Positions 34,481-47,683 of a stretch of 64,000 nt of DNA are shown one piece after another. The translations under genes and the position numbers were made by a program. Source of the stretch: Warburgia ugandensis (lineage: Eukaryota; Streptophyta; Magnoliopsida; Canellales; Canellaceae); the NCBI GenBank assembly GCA_035236585.1, contig CP141135.1, forward strand, positions 5,242,001 to 5,306,000, read 5' to 3'. Under the pieces are notes generated by a model, which saw only the letters and a list, made by a program, of their open reading frames with translations, made no database searches and was not told the DNA's origin. How positions within the stretch are numbered: the first letter of the stretch is position 1; the number at the start of each line of letters is the position of its first letter.

Positions 34481-37299
34481 AAAAAAAAGCAGAAATCCTG
34501 AGAGGAAACAATCAACAACTTTTGCCCATAAAGTTGTGTGCATGAATTGACAAAGATTTTTTGCACTACACATAATTGTTATATATTTATAGATTAAATA
34601 TAAGTAAGTTAACCTCTAATATGACTCTATCTCTTTCTATTTCGTGGGCATCCTATCTTAGGAAACAAAATTCTAGGAGGACTCTTGCTACAAATAAACC
34701 TATTTTTTGGTAATCAAAATCATTCATTTTCTTGATATCTTGTTAAGTAGACCTTAGAATAAAATAGATTTTCAATGAATAATCTAACTCTATTATTTAA
34801 TTCAAGAACTAAAATAAAATAAATTTTGGTGGATATTATCAATATCTTATCTAGTTCATCCTGGGCATCACTTGGGCTCCTCAGTAATCTTATATAATAA
34901 ATATCACCAATATTGTATGATTTTAACATCCAAAAACTATGCTTTCAACTTGTTCGCTTTGGACTATTCTTTTTATTGTCTTTTTTATCGTCCATGTTTG
35001 TACGACTAAGATTACACTTTTAAGTTTTTAGACTCAACCAATCAGCCCTTCTTTTACCGTTAGTAGCCAACACAACAAGAGAAATTAGATGAATAGGCCT
35101 GATCAACCATCCATTTGAAGCATTCCTTGAATGCAGGATGAGTAACAATTTGGATCTCTACATGGTTGTAGTTATTAATGTTTGAACCATTTGGAAGAGC
35201 GAGACTGACAAATATTTGGCTTAGGAGAATAAGAGATGGATGGCATGAACCATTCAAAAGGGTGAACCCTACCTGCACTCTTGTTCCTTATATTTTCTAT
35301 AGTAAAGCAATATATTTTTTCACCCAACACCAACTCTATGATTTCGCCACATAGCAATTGGGTCCACATCCTATTTCCCCTATCCTATTTTTAAAAAAGC
35401 CAGGAGTAGTTAGACCAACATCCAACTCTCTCTTTCTCCCCTATTTTATTAAAGGATGCCAATTTCTTCTTGTCTTTTAAAAAAAAAATTCACAACCATC
35501 TCTCAATCTTTCCTATTTATACCACAAGTAATGTGCAACAAGATCCATAAGCCTAATTAAGCAATAAGATGAGCGTTTCCAATGGTTCCCTTGATGCTAA
35601 ATGTTGGGCATTTATAACAATGACTTACATGCATAGCTACAAGTGATCAGAACCGTTCATCTTCTTAGCTTTAGATCGTACAGATGTCGTGCACCATAAT
35701 ATTGATTCAGTTCAAAAACCTGATAGTAACATCTTAACCAATTGATACACGAGCAAAACCATCTCTGGTCTCATTAACGAGTCTCACTAGCCGAACAAAC
35801 ATAGCCTCTTTTTGAGTAGCTTGCTTTATCGTTGAGAGTAAGCTAAAATTAAAGCAGAATTCGACGAAAATATCCACTTTATTAGATGGTTTGGATCGTC
35901 CAATTCTATTCTGAGCCTATGATTTAAGCAGTTGGGTCCCACCTATAGGAATGGAACATTTTGGATCACTAAGCAGTTGGGTCCCACATGTACTTTGTAG
36001 CTCCATATCATACGTAAACCATATAAATTAATGTTTAGGTCTCTCAAGATTCAAAAGAAATGCCTATCAAATGGATTGTTCTGACCAAACAAAGGTACTA
36101 ATGGGCTCCAATTGCTTAGAGATCATAATTTACCAAAAATTGTCTAATATTGTATACGTTATAGATTCTAAAATGTCGCAATAAATTATCCTTTTCTAAA
36201 ATTAATTAAGTAGTTAATTATTGCTTGGGCAAAGGTTTAAAGTTTCTCTGACCCATAATTAAGGGGTTAGAATTTATATACCATACACACTCCACACCTA
36301 ATAATCATCTCTCTTGAAGCCGTCGTTTCTCCTCCTCCAAGCAGGCATTATACTAAGTTCCCATTTTGATTTTATTAATTTACATTTTTGTTTATAGTCC
36401 TAGTTTTAATTGAGGAAGTGCCTAATATTTTCTCATATTATCATTCAATATGTGGTTTATTATTTAATTTGTGGTGTCATATTGTGACTGAAGATGAAGA
36501 ACTTTTGAATTATTATTTTTTTATACATATGCTTTTATCTCTTTCTTTAATGATAAAATGAATTTATGAAATAAGTTATTTCCTTGAAAATTCCACTATT
36601 GTTAGGAAGATTTCTAACCTTAGTTTCCCTTTGGATTAATATTGATAGATAAGCAAAATAATCTAGATTGATTACATTATATTCATTATGGATTATAATA
36701 AACATTGGTGAAACGTCAAACTATGATTAATCCATAATCTCAGGTTATAATAATAATTATTATTATTATTATTTAATATTAAGGAAAAATAATGATAGTT
36801 TACAACAAATACTACTCAACATAATCTAATAATGTATAAATACACCATATGTAGATGAGTAATAAATAAACATAATTATCACATGAGTAGTGTCTAAATC
36901 AAATATATAAACACATATTATTTGGTTATTATAATTCATATCATAATTCCAATATTAATAATAATTTCATTTATTATTTTCAATATTAAAATATATATTT
37001 GGATTGTTATATCAATCATAAATTTACATTATTATAATACTACAAATATATTATTACAATATTTATTATTAGTAATGATGAATACCTACCTTAAATCAGC
37101 AATCAAAACAATTTTCTTAAAAAGTTGTCTGTCCTTGGTGAAGTATTGACCAAGGGTTTATCATCATTCAATGACTTTTACATTACAGATCAAGGTGATG
37201 CACCTTGTTTTCATTTTGGATTATTCTTTTCAGTGTTTTTGTTTGTCCATATTTGTATGACTGAAAGCATACTTCACGAGTAGACAGAACATCCAACAT
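34481..37299. other. AT-rich spacer between the duplicated blocks; no gene recognised
   Basis: Very AT-rich, with a TAA/TTA palindromic tract near 36,750-36,772. Two nearby copies of 'aagcagttgggtcccac' occur near 35,925 and 35,970. Positions 35,080-35,285 resemble 63,490-63,660, which suggests a dispersed repeat. Minus-strand frames at 34,720-34,929 and 35,060-35,369 have no domain that I recognise. Confidence 0.5.
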
Positions 37300-39310
37300 C
37301 TTCAAAACCAGGATGCACACAATGTGTTTCGCTATGCATCCCGGAGTCGATGCATCACAGGGACGCTGGTTTACACCTTTTTAAAATGGGATTTTCAGCC
37401 CAAATTTTTTATTTGAACCATTACTTGTGATTTGAAATGTTTTTTTTTTTTTTCAGATTCTAGAGGCTACAGAAGCTCGATCTTTGATCTGAAATGTCTG
37501 TTGAAATCATCTTGATGATGCGAACATGAATTTAACCTCTAAACTTTGATTGGAGCATAGTTAGTTAATCAAAAATATAAAATAGTATCCAATTACTTAA
37601 ATCTAGCCGATCAGAAGATGATTAGGCCTTAGAACTTGAATAATTAAATGATTTAAAGGATGAATTAATGAATCTAAGGAATGGATAAGGTGTATTCATC
37701 TTAGAATTGATCTGAACCATTGATCTAGCCCAGATCTTGTAATTTATTGATCTAAGAGTGATCTGACCATCGAATCAAAGTGTAAATTTTGGATACACAC
37801 TAAAATGAGTAGATGAACAAAAAATAGCACTAATTAATGATAATTAGAATTAGAATTAATTATCTAAACATCAATAGAGGCCTTAAAAAATGATCCAACA
37901 GTTAGATCCCCATAGATTTCATTGAGATTAAATAAATAACATGAAATAGTAGAGCTCGTGGTTTGAGAGGAGTACTTGCTTGATCTAATTTGGTTGTTCT
38001 TTCATTAAGGTAGGTGACAACATTTAATGTTCATATGTTTTTCTAAAATCTCGACATGTCATAGCATCTTGTCTAATTCGAATTATGGTAATATAATTTC
38101 TTTATTATGTGCATTGTGATTTACAAGTCTTGTGCTATGATTAACATAAGATTTGATAATGCATTAAATGAATATTATTTGATTAGGTTTTATGGTATTG
38201 TTAACTATGGATCTTATATATAGAATATCTCTTCTTTATTTTATCATTGAAATTGGATGATTTTCTTAGAATTGATGATTGGAGGCTTAGTGGTTAGTCA
38301 TTGAAAGGCTAACTTTGGGATGAGAGTGTGCCTTGGGATTGTGAGCCACGAGTGCTCTTGGATTTTTTTCGAGATCCATGATTTATGTGTTTTATGATTT
38401 ATGACGGGTGTTTCTGCCTGGTAGATATTATGCTATGAGGGATTAGGGTCAGCCACCCACCTTCTAAATTTATGAGATAATAGACACTTGCTCAGAGATG
38501 ATATTCAGTAGGGGTTGGTAATATGGGTAGTCCACAATACCAATTCAAGCCTACCCATGGGGATGGACGAAAAATCTCCTGTTACAGTGTCAATGAGGAG
38601 TGGCAATGGTTGAGGCCTTGGTGTGTTTGCCACTGCAGCATGACGATCAATACTTTTATTTTGTATGCTTACATGATGAGCATGGAGGTATTATTGTGTG
38701 CTTGGGTGTAACGATACTCAGATGATTGATATGAGTACTCATGATCTATTATGCGAGTGTATAGGACACTCATGAGACCCACATACTTTGGGGTGCCCTG
38801 TTTGTTATTGTATACTCATTGAGATTGGATTATATCCTATTTTACATCCATAAGATTATCATATTTTACATTTATGAAATTCATGTTTCATTGCATATGA
38901 TGTTTTAAAATTATATTAGCATTGCTTATGATACTTAAATTTTCATGGATAATTATCCTACACTTATATCAGTATTGTTATTTAATTTTGCTTTTTATGT
39001 TTCATTTGTTATTACATTAAATGTGTATATACTTACACAAGCAATAGCTTGCTGAGGCATTGCTTTGTTTTACAATGACTCAGATATTGAGCACGACAAC
39101 AGGAAAGGCAATGTCGTAGTGGGACCTTGATAGTAGTTGGGATCATCTTTACCTTACTGATGGATAGCTTGACGTGAGTGATGAGATATGATCTATTTCA
39201 AATTTATATTATGTACTATATATGCTTATACTTCAGTTGATTATGGCATTTATGCACTATTGACATGTTTAGGTAGTAAGTAGATTGTAGATTCTAAAGT
39301 TTGATAGTAT
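37300..39310 (+). mobile_element. Gypsy-type LTR fragment, block 2
   Basis: Counterpart of 2,735-4,577, but it extends about 200 bp further beyond the stem-loop (39,053-39,083), up to about 39,310. There are no protein domains. Confidence 0.55.
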
Positions 39311-39853
39311 AAACAATGTGGGGCTAGAAACAATGTCAAATACTCCATTGGTTCATCGATTAAAAGGCATGATTATAGAGGCGTGGTTGGTTAATTCTCT
39401 GTCCATGATTTTGTGGTCAAAAGCCATTTGGGTCATCATAGTACACGTTTTACTGTTGCTCTCTTCCCCTTCTTGTTGTTAATTGCTTTTGGCTCACGCA
39501 CACACACACGTACGCAAAAACATAAGAGCCCGTGATGTAACTACGTGTATCATGTGCTTTTCAAAAAAATGAAAGTAGAAAATATCTCATATCTGGGCAT
39601 TCATGGTAAGTAGAAAATGTTTCATGTCTGGGAATTCATGGTAATCCAAGATTTGGATCTGAAAACCGAAACTTCCACCATCTATAAATGGAAGAAAGAA
39701 GAGAATTCTTCGTCGCCCAGAATGAAGAACGCAGACTGATATTACTTAAACAGCGTATTCCATCACACAAACTCATCAAGAGGATCGCAAGTTTCTGAAA
39801 ATAAAAAGATATCACGAAACAGAAGAAATTCACACAGCAAGCCAACTTATCAC

Positions 39854-40589
39854 TTAGCCCAACCTTATTCTATATATGTGCAAAACAATAGCAATTAAAC
39901 CCAGACAAAGATCGGAACCGACATTCTCATGACCAATCAAAAGAGCCCAAACCAAAACTGCCTTTCGACTCTCGCTTGCAGCATCATGAACGCGTCCTCT
40001 GTTGTTGGCTCCACCGTTTGTTTGAATTCTATAAACAACAAAACGTTCAAGTTTACCGTGCATAAAAGCAGAAACCCATAAGAAAGCTAGACACAGAGCA
40101 TGCAGTAGGGAACGAGCAGCCACTGACCTACTTCACCTTCTTAACATGGCAAGGTACAGCATAGCAAGGGATTAGGATGACAAGAGTGAAGACAACTACA
40201 CTCAGCAGCATCACAGTCATAAACATGTGGCGTTTATACCACTCGAACCAGACCAGGTTCAGTCGATTTTGGTTGAACGTGTCAAGCTGAGATGATGTTT
40301 TCAGGTAGTTAACGGTAACCGTGGTCAAGAAAACTCCATGCGTATTGTCTGCCAATAGAGAGAGCATAAAGGGGATCCATCAGATTTTGCAATCAAGTAA
40401 TGAGGAATCCGTTACGACCGTGAGTAAAGCGCCTTGGAATACCAGATACAAGCTCATCATATTGAAGCATCTGGACTGCAGCTCATCAGCTTCTTTTCTT
40501 AGTCCTGCCGCTCTAGCTCGGAATTCTTCTAGGTGTGGATTTGACGCCAATCGCAAGGGTCGCTTTGTTGGTTCGGCATTGGAAGCCAT
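39854..40589 (-). pseudogene. Membrane-protein gene copy A3 (single nonsense mutation)
   Basis: Starts at the ATG at 40,589 (MASNAEPTKRPLRLASNPHL...). The frame is open except for TGA at 40,380-40,382 inside the KI-W-WIPFML motif, the same change as in A1. After the stop the frame continues through the second and third hydrophobic segments to KKVK near 40,128. The putative second exon is 39,854-40,034. One stop-codon change is the only clear defect, so read-through or downstream initiation at the Met of WIPFML cannot be excluded. Confidence 0.6.
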
Positions 40590-43556
40590 AAGGAAGTGAA
40601 TTTAGCGGGGGTACTGATGAAAACTGAAAATGCTTTTCTACCGAATGTGTGCGAGATTGCATTAGCCAAGGGATGAAAGCTTAGCTCTCTGCGAAACTGC
40701 CGTTACAACCAACGAAGTCCGATCTTGATGTCTCTATAGACATGCTTTAGCCCTCAAATTAAGGTTGGCACCCAAAAGAAGACATAAGCTGATCATGATG
40801 CCTGTGGACATGTTTTAACCCTGTTAGGGTTAATGTTAGACATATAAACATTGTTGTCCCACTTTCTGATTCTAAATCCATTCTTTTATCTTTCCTCTTT
40901 CTAACATATCATCTTACATCTCTTATTAGGGATACTTGTTCTTGTTGTTAGTTTGTTGGGACGACTCTAAGGTCACCTATCTCTCTGGCTATTGACCATC
41001 AGGAGACGCTTTCGTTTACAACCATATATGTCTTAGACATCAACATCAGCTTATGTCTACTTTTGAATACTTGGTCCTTTTGATACTTCGTTGGCACAAA
41101 TTTACCCCTGCAAAATCACCAACTTCGGCTCTATTCAATTTATCTACGTTAGTTATGACCATCAAGAGAGTTGGTCTTCCATAACATGTCTACAGGCATC
41201 CACATTAGCTTACATTTTCTTTTGGATTCTTGGTTGCGACCAATGTTACCCCTCTAAAATCAGTGCTTGGGCTTTCTACTCTCTTTCTCAAGCAATGGCT
41301 ATGAACGTGGCATGAAAAAGGGCGAGCGGACTTGGAAGTTGGCCTAATCAATGCCCTAATTTTCAGATTTTCCGCAATTCGCATGTTGGACTCTCTGAGT
41401 TTCGGAGTTGAAGAAAAAGGTTTTGACCAGCGAGGCTGTCCATATACATATACATGTACATATACATATAACCGTATTTTCTTGATTATTTGAGAACTTC
41501 ATATTGTGTCTAAACTCAAAATGCCGACACAATGTAAACTTTGCAAAAACAAGTCAACTTGTGATTAATGCTAAGAACTCGGATAATGCAGAAAATGTAA
41601 AAATATAATTTATATTCCCAGTGGAAAATTATATTCACCCTTCTAAGTATTTTTCTTTGACTTGACAAAATGTAGAAAGTCTAAAACCACATCAACTCAG
41701 CACTCATCTAAGTAAAAGCACAGCATTTGATACTATGCTTCCTACATTAAGCCTGAGTCAAACCGTTTAGGCAATTTAAGCTTTGACATCTTGGTCCTGA
41801 CCATTAACACCCTACCAGCTCCAACTTTTCTTTATTCTTCCACCCCACCACAGGATCAACAAAAGGAACAACAAGCCATTTCCAAAACCGCTCTTAAACC
41901 ATCAGATATACCGTTTGAACCCCCTCGCAGACATTATCCCCACCCCTTCGACGTCTCTCCATTCTTCTGCTTCTTCTTATCTCAGAACCGTAATTAAAGT
42001 CCCCTTAACAGACCTGGATAGAGGTTTTTTGTCGATTGTCTATTTCCCAATAGCAAAAGAACGGCCAAAAGTATCAGGGGTGATCTCGTTGCCAAAAGTA
42101 AAGGTCATTAAAATTGTCTTTGAATACAGTAATGCTTTTACCAAAAGTGAAGGTTATTTCTTTAAAATTAAAAATTAAAAAAAAAATGCCAAAAAGTGGA
42201 TGTTACCAAAATTGTCCTTGAATATTGGATTCATGGTGTTACCCAAAGTGAATCTTATATTTGTAAACGTTGACGTGCTATTGGCGTCTACCAGAAGCAA
42301 CGACGAAGCAACTTGCCGCCATTAAGGAGACAAAAGCAGGCTGTGAAAGATTTCACAATGCCACAAGACGTATCAAAGCACAAAACGACCGTTCATAGGA
42401 GGTACACCATCTTGGCTAGTTAAGTGATCTTGACCCTTGGATTTTGGACCTAAAAAATCTTATAGCTAGAAGCATTCAATGGGCATGATTTTAATAGATA
42501 TCCTAACTTGGGGAAGCCTGACAAGATGATTGAGTTATATCATCCAAATGTATAGCTTAGACAGGTAAAGTTCCAGATTCAATATTGAAGCTAGGTTAGC
42601 ATTTTTCTAGTTCAAAGGGAAATATTATTTCCCAAAACAAACTCCCCTCTACGGTCAGATTCTGTACCGAAACCAGGCTAGCATTTCTCTTGTTCAAATG
42701 AGGAGTAGAAATATATTTCTCAAAGAAAAATTCCCTCTATGGCCGTTGGTTCCTATAACAAGTATTCTGTCCTCTTTGAGGCTAATTTAGAAATAATCAT
42801 TTATGCTATTGATTTGTTTCTTTGTTTTTAAAAAGAAAGAATTATAAAGCAAATCACTTACATGCTGCTAAATATTATTCTTGGCTAGCTGAAGAAAAAG
42901 CAACAGCTTGAACCTTCAGGGGATGATGAGTTATCTACAAGCAACTATGCTAGACATTTGTTGCATGATCTAGTAACCATCTTATTAGTACTATTTCATT
43001 TTTGTTTGGCATTAAGTCTCAAACCCACTTGGTCTAGTACTAGTGTCTTACTAGATCGACCACGTGATAACTGTAGTTGTTGTGGGCACCAGAATAATTA
43101 ATCATGAAATAGAAAGATGTCCAGGGGTCCATATGAGTCTATGAAATCCAATTGATGAATTGACATGTGCAATCAACAAAACTTTACTTTTGAATGGTAG
43201 ACACATAGTCCCAAACTCTAGTCATCCATGTGAGAGACTCTTTTGCCCACTTTGCCGAGAAGGTTTTGGTGTGATCAATAAAGAAATTCAAGTCTAATCC
43301 CTAAACATTCAATCCGGTTTTTCATATCTCATAAACCAAAATAACTACGATTGAAGACTCTATCATCCAAAAAACTATTTTCTCTATCATAGAAAGCAAA
43401 AATTAATGAGAAAGCAAAAGCTATGCAAGAAAAAGGCAAAGTAACTGTTTGGATTTTTTGGGTTGGAGAGGGGTGGTGTTTGGTTTCTTTTGTTAGGCAA
43501 AGTTAATTTTTTTCTGATTATTGTAATTCCATTTATGTCTTATGATGATGTGCTAT

Positions 43557-43617
<61 letters not shown>

Positions 43618-44207
43618 GAGCCACAAGTCACAAATATACAAAGGTTTAGGGCTTGTAATCGAAAACTCAACTCGAGTTCAAAGTAAGGCGAGTTTGAGTT
43701 AACTCGAGTGAGATTTTTTAAAATTTTATTTGTTTTGTTTTACGCATAAAATTTTTATTTACATGTACAAATCAAAACTAGTGTAGTTGCTTAAGGTATT
43801 CTAATGTTGTCCTTAAGGTTTTGGAGTCCAAATTTTAACCAAAATAAGGCTTTTGAATATGCTGCGAGTCCACTCGATAGTGACTCGATTTGCTTTTGAG
43901 CAAGTAACTCGGATGAGTTTTCTATGTTTACTAGATCTGCTGGGTCATCTGGCACACTTGATTGATCTTATATATATAGCTGATAAGTACATAGAAAATA
44001 ATTAATTCTTCAATTAATATTTTTGACTGGCGATTAGAAACCGCTGGAATATACATCTTCATGTGACTACCGGAGAAACAGGGCAGATAAAACCACCAGT
44101 CTTGGTTACTTGTGTGGGTCTAGAAACGGGGTGAAATCCTCCTTTTGTTCACCCATCATAAGGCATGATTAACAAGGCAGGTTGGTTAATTCTGTGTCCA
44201 TGATTTT
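40590..44207. other. Upstream/intergenic part of tandem unit 3; no gene recognised
   Basis: Counterpart of 5,776-9,370. It includes the (GA)n tract at 43,559-43,615 and a private segment of about 118 bp near 43,735-43,853. A short 'acatatacatatacatgtac' like run lies near 41,443-41,470. No conserved coding frame. Confidence 0.55.
43559..43615 (+). repeat. (GA)n microsatellite, block 2
   Basis: About 28 GA units, orthologous to the longer tract at 8,811-8,889. Confidence 0.97.
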
Positions 44208-44663
44208 GTGGTCACTAGTCCTTCGGGTCCTCTTGGTACACGTTTTACCCTTGCTCCCTTCCCCTTCATGTTTTTAATAGCTTTTGGCTAGCGCACCCTC
44301 TCTCTTTGTAAAATCCTGAAACTTCTCTCTCCTACATGGCGCAAGTAAAATCATAAGAGCCCGTAGCGTAACTATGCGGCATCAGGTGCTTTTCAAAAAT
44401 GAAAATAGAAAATGTCTCGTATGCGGGCATTCATGGTAATCAAAGATTTGGATCTGAAAATCAAAATTTCCGTCACATATAAATGGAAGAAAGAACAGAA
44501 TTCTTCGTAGCCCAGAACGAAAACTCAGACTGACATTACTTAAACCACGTATTCCATCCATGCAAACTCATCAAGAGGATCGCATGTTTCTGAAAATTAA
44601 AAAATATCAAGTAACAGAAGAAATTCACACGACAAGCCAATTTATCATTTATCACAACCTTAT

Positions 44664-45386
44664 TCAATACATGTGCGAAACAATGGCAATTAAACCCAGA
44701 CAAAGATCGGAACCGGCATTCTCATGACCAATCAAAAGAGCCCATACCAAAACTGGTTTTTGTCTCTCACTTGCAACATCATGAACGCGCCCTCTCTTGT
44801 TGTGGCCACCATTTTCTTGGAATACTATAAACAACAATACATTCAAGTTTCCCATGCAGAAAAGCAGAAACCCATAAGAATCCCTGGACACAGATCATGC
44901 AGTAGGGAACACGCTGCTACTAACTTACTTCACCTTCTTAACATGGCAAGGGACAATATAGCAAGCGGTTAGGACGACAAGAGTAAAGACAACTACACTC
45001 AGCAGCGTCACAGTTATAAGGATATGGCGTTTATACCATTCCAACCAAACCAGGTTCAGTCGATTTTGATTGAACATGTCGAGCTGAGATGATGTTTTCA
45101 GGTAGTTAACGGCAACCGTGGTCAAGAAAACTGCATGCATGATGGCTGCCAACAGAGACAGCATGAAGGGGATCCACCAGATTTTGCAATCAAGTGATGA
45201 GGAATCCGTTACGACCGTGAGAATAACGCCTTGGAATATCAGATACATGCTTATCATATTGAAGCATCTGGACTGCAGCTCATCAGCTTCTTTTCTTAGT
45301 CCTGCTACTCTCGCATGCATTTCTTCTAGATGCGGATTTGACTCCAATTGCAAGGGTCGCACTATTGGTTCGCCATTAGAAGCCAT
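44664..45386 (-). CDS. Small predicted membrane protein, copy A4 (intact), function unknown
   Basis: The frame from the ATG at 45,386 runs 153 codons to a TAA at 44,925. A charged N-terminal region (residues 1-40) has a helical stretch (LEEMHARVAGLRKEADELQS). Three hydrophobic segments follow, at about residues 41-57 (NMISMYLIFQGVILTVV), 69-95 (WWIPFMLSLLAAIMHAVFLT...) and 122-145 (ILITVTLLSVVVFTLVVL...), so a three-pass membrane protein is likely. A good splice donor (GAA|GTAAGTT) overlaps the stop. Conserved sequence at 44,664-44,830 behind a TTTATAG acceptor may be a second exon, but its reading frame is not consistent between copies. Among four paralogues this is the only one with no lesion in the main frame. 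I do not recognise the family beyond plant-type membrane proteins of unknown function. Confidence 0.55.
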
Positions 45387-47340
45387 AAGGAAGTGAATTT
45401 AGTGGGGCTACTGATGAAAACTGAAACTTCGTTTCTGCTGAATATGCAAGATTGCATTAGCCAAGAGATGAAAGATCTAGCTCACATGGACACCTTTATA
45501 CAGCCAATGCTGCAGCGAATGTGGAAGTTCTCTCTTTCTGCGAAACTGCGGTTACAACCAACGAAGTCTGATGTTCATATCTATAGACATGCTTTTCCCC
45601 TCAAATTAAGGTTAGTACCCAAAAGAAGACATAAGATGATCATGATGCCTGTGGACACGTTTACCCATCTTAAAGTTAGTGTTAGACATATAAACATTGT
45701 TGGCCCACTTTCGTATTCTAACTCCTTTTATCTTTCTCTTTCTAATATATCATCTTACTTCTCTTCTTAGGGTTACTTGGTTCATCTCTTAGTCATCAAC
45801 ATCAGCTTACATCTACTTTTGAATACTTGTCCTTTCTGATACTTCGTTGGCACAAATTTACCCCTTTAAAATCACCAACTCCGGCTCTATTCTCTTTCTT
45901 TACATTAGATATGATCATCAAGAGAGCTGCTCCTCCACCCTCATGTCTACAGGCATCCACATTAGTTTACATTTTCTTTTGGATACTTGGTTGGGAACAA
46001 TGTTAGCCCTCTAAAATCACTGTTCCGCCCTTCCACTCTCTCTCAAGCAGTGGCTACGAACATGGCATGAAAAAGGGCGAGCAGACTTGGAACTCTGCCA
46101 AATCAACGCCTTCATAGATTTTCTGCAATTTGCATGTCGGACTCATGAGTTGAAGAAAAAGGTTTTGGCCGGTGAGTCTGTCCATAGGTAATATTTATAT
46201 TACTGCATTTTCTAGATTATTTGACTACTTCATGTTGTGTCGAAACTCAAAATGCAGATACAACGCGGACTTTGCAAAAAACAAGATAATGCAGAAAATG
46301 AAAATTTATAATTTATATTACTGGCGGAAAATATCCATTGTTAAAAGTATTTCTTTGACGTGACAAAATGCTGCAAGTCTTAGATGCAAAATTTTAGAAG
46401 TCTACAACCGGATTGACTCAGCACTAGGCCAAGTCATCACACCACATTTGATTCCATGCTTCATGCATTAAGCTTGATTTAACTTGTTTTGGCAAAATCT
46501 ACAAATATATTCGCAATTTGAGCTTTGACAACTTCGCACTGACCATTAACACCCATCTCGCTCCAACTTTTATTCTTCCACCCCACAACAATATCAAGAA
46601 CTTAAACCATCAGATATATCATTTGAACCCCCTCACGGACACCATCCCCACGACCTCGATGCCTCTCCATTATCCTACATCTTATCGCAAAACCGTAAAG
46701 TCCTCTTTAACAGACCCAGATGGAGGTTTTTTGTCGATTGTCTAGTTTCCGTTGGCCAAAGAACAACCAAGAGTACCAGGGTTGATCTCGAGGCCATAAG
46801 TAAATGTTACTAAAATTTTCTTCGAATACATTTATGTTGTTGCTAAAAGTGAAACTTACCAGAATCGTCCTTGAATGGATTCATATTGTTACCAAAAGTG
46901 AAGGTCACTTCTAATAAAAAACAAAAAGTGGAGGTAACCAAATTTGTCCTTGAATATTGAATTCATGTTGTTACCCAAAGTCAAGCTTATATTTGTAAAT
47001 GTTGACGTTCTATTGCCGTACACGAGAAGAAACGAGGAAGCAACTTGCCATCAACAAGGAGACAGGGTTTGGGAATGACCCTTTGGCTTGGAAACACTTC
47101 ATTATCAGTATCCTATCCTAGAATCCAAGATATTGGTGAAAGAATGTTGGCAACAGAATGAAAATATGGAAATCAACTGTGAAATCCACCTAACTTGAAA
47201 AGGAGCAGCTTCAAACTCCTATCACTTCTCTATTGACTGTGTTCATTGACCTAGGAAGAAAAGATAGGCTAACTTAGATCCCCAATACTAATGGATTTTT
47301 TTAGTGAGATCAGCAAACTCTATGTTAAATCAAGAACGTG
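45387..47340. other. Upstream/intergenic part of tandem unit 4; no gene recognised
   Basis: Counterpart of 10,558-12,690, without the CT/GATC microsatellite. The 140-codon plus-strand frame at 45,348-45,770 overlaps the A4 start and is not kept in the other copies, so I reject it as a gene. Confidence 0.55.
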
Positions 47341-47683
47341 GACTTTGGCATCTAATCTTGTATCTTTCAATTTCTCCTTTAGCACTCTTATTTGTCTTGT
47401 ATACTCACTTTACACCTATCGCCTTGTACCCTTTTGGTAGTGAAGCCAGTTGCCATGTATCGTTCTTCATGATAGCTTTGATCCCCTCATTCATGGCATT
47501 TCTCCACCTTTTACATTGCACAGCTTCTTGAAAACTCAATGGTTCGTAATCATCCAACAAGCAAAGTAGAGTGTGACCTTCTTGCCTTTCGGCAACCTCA
47601 TAGAGCTCTTGTAGGCTTCTTATGCATGGTGTCTTTGGACTTGAACTTGAACTTGATGGTGATGAATCTCCATGATTACTTGC

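Noticed and set aside
34720-34929. Minus-strand frame ending in a YLTRYQENE-like sequence, briefly suspected as a viral or transposon fragment
   Set aside because: No recognisable catalytic motif and AT-rich surroundings.
45348-45770. 140-codon plus-strand frame
   Set aside because: Antisense to the A4 start and broken in A2's unit; no domain.
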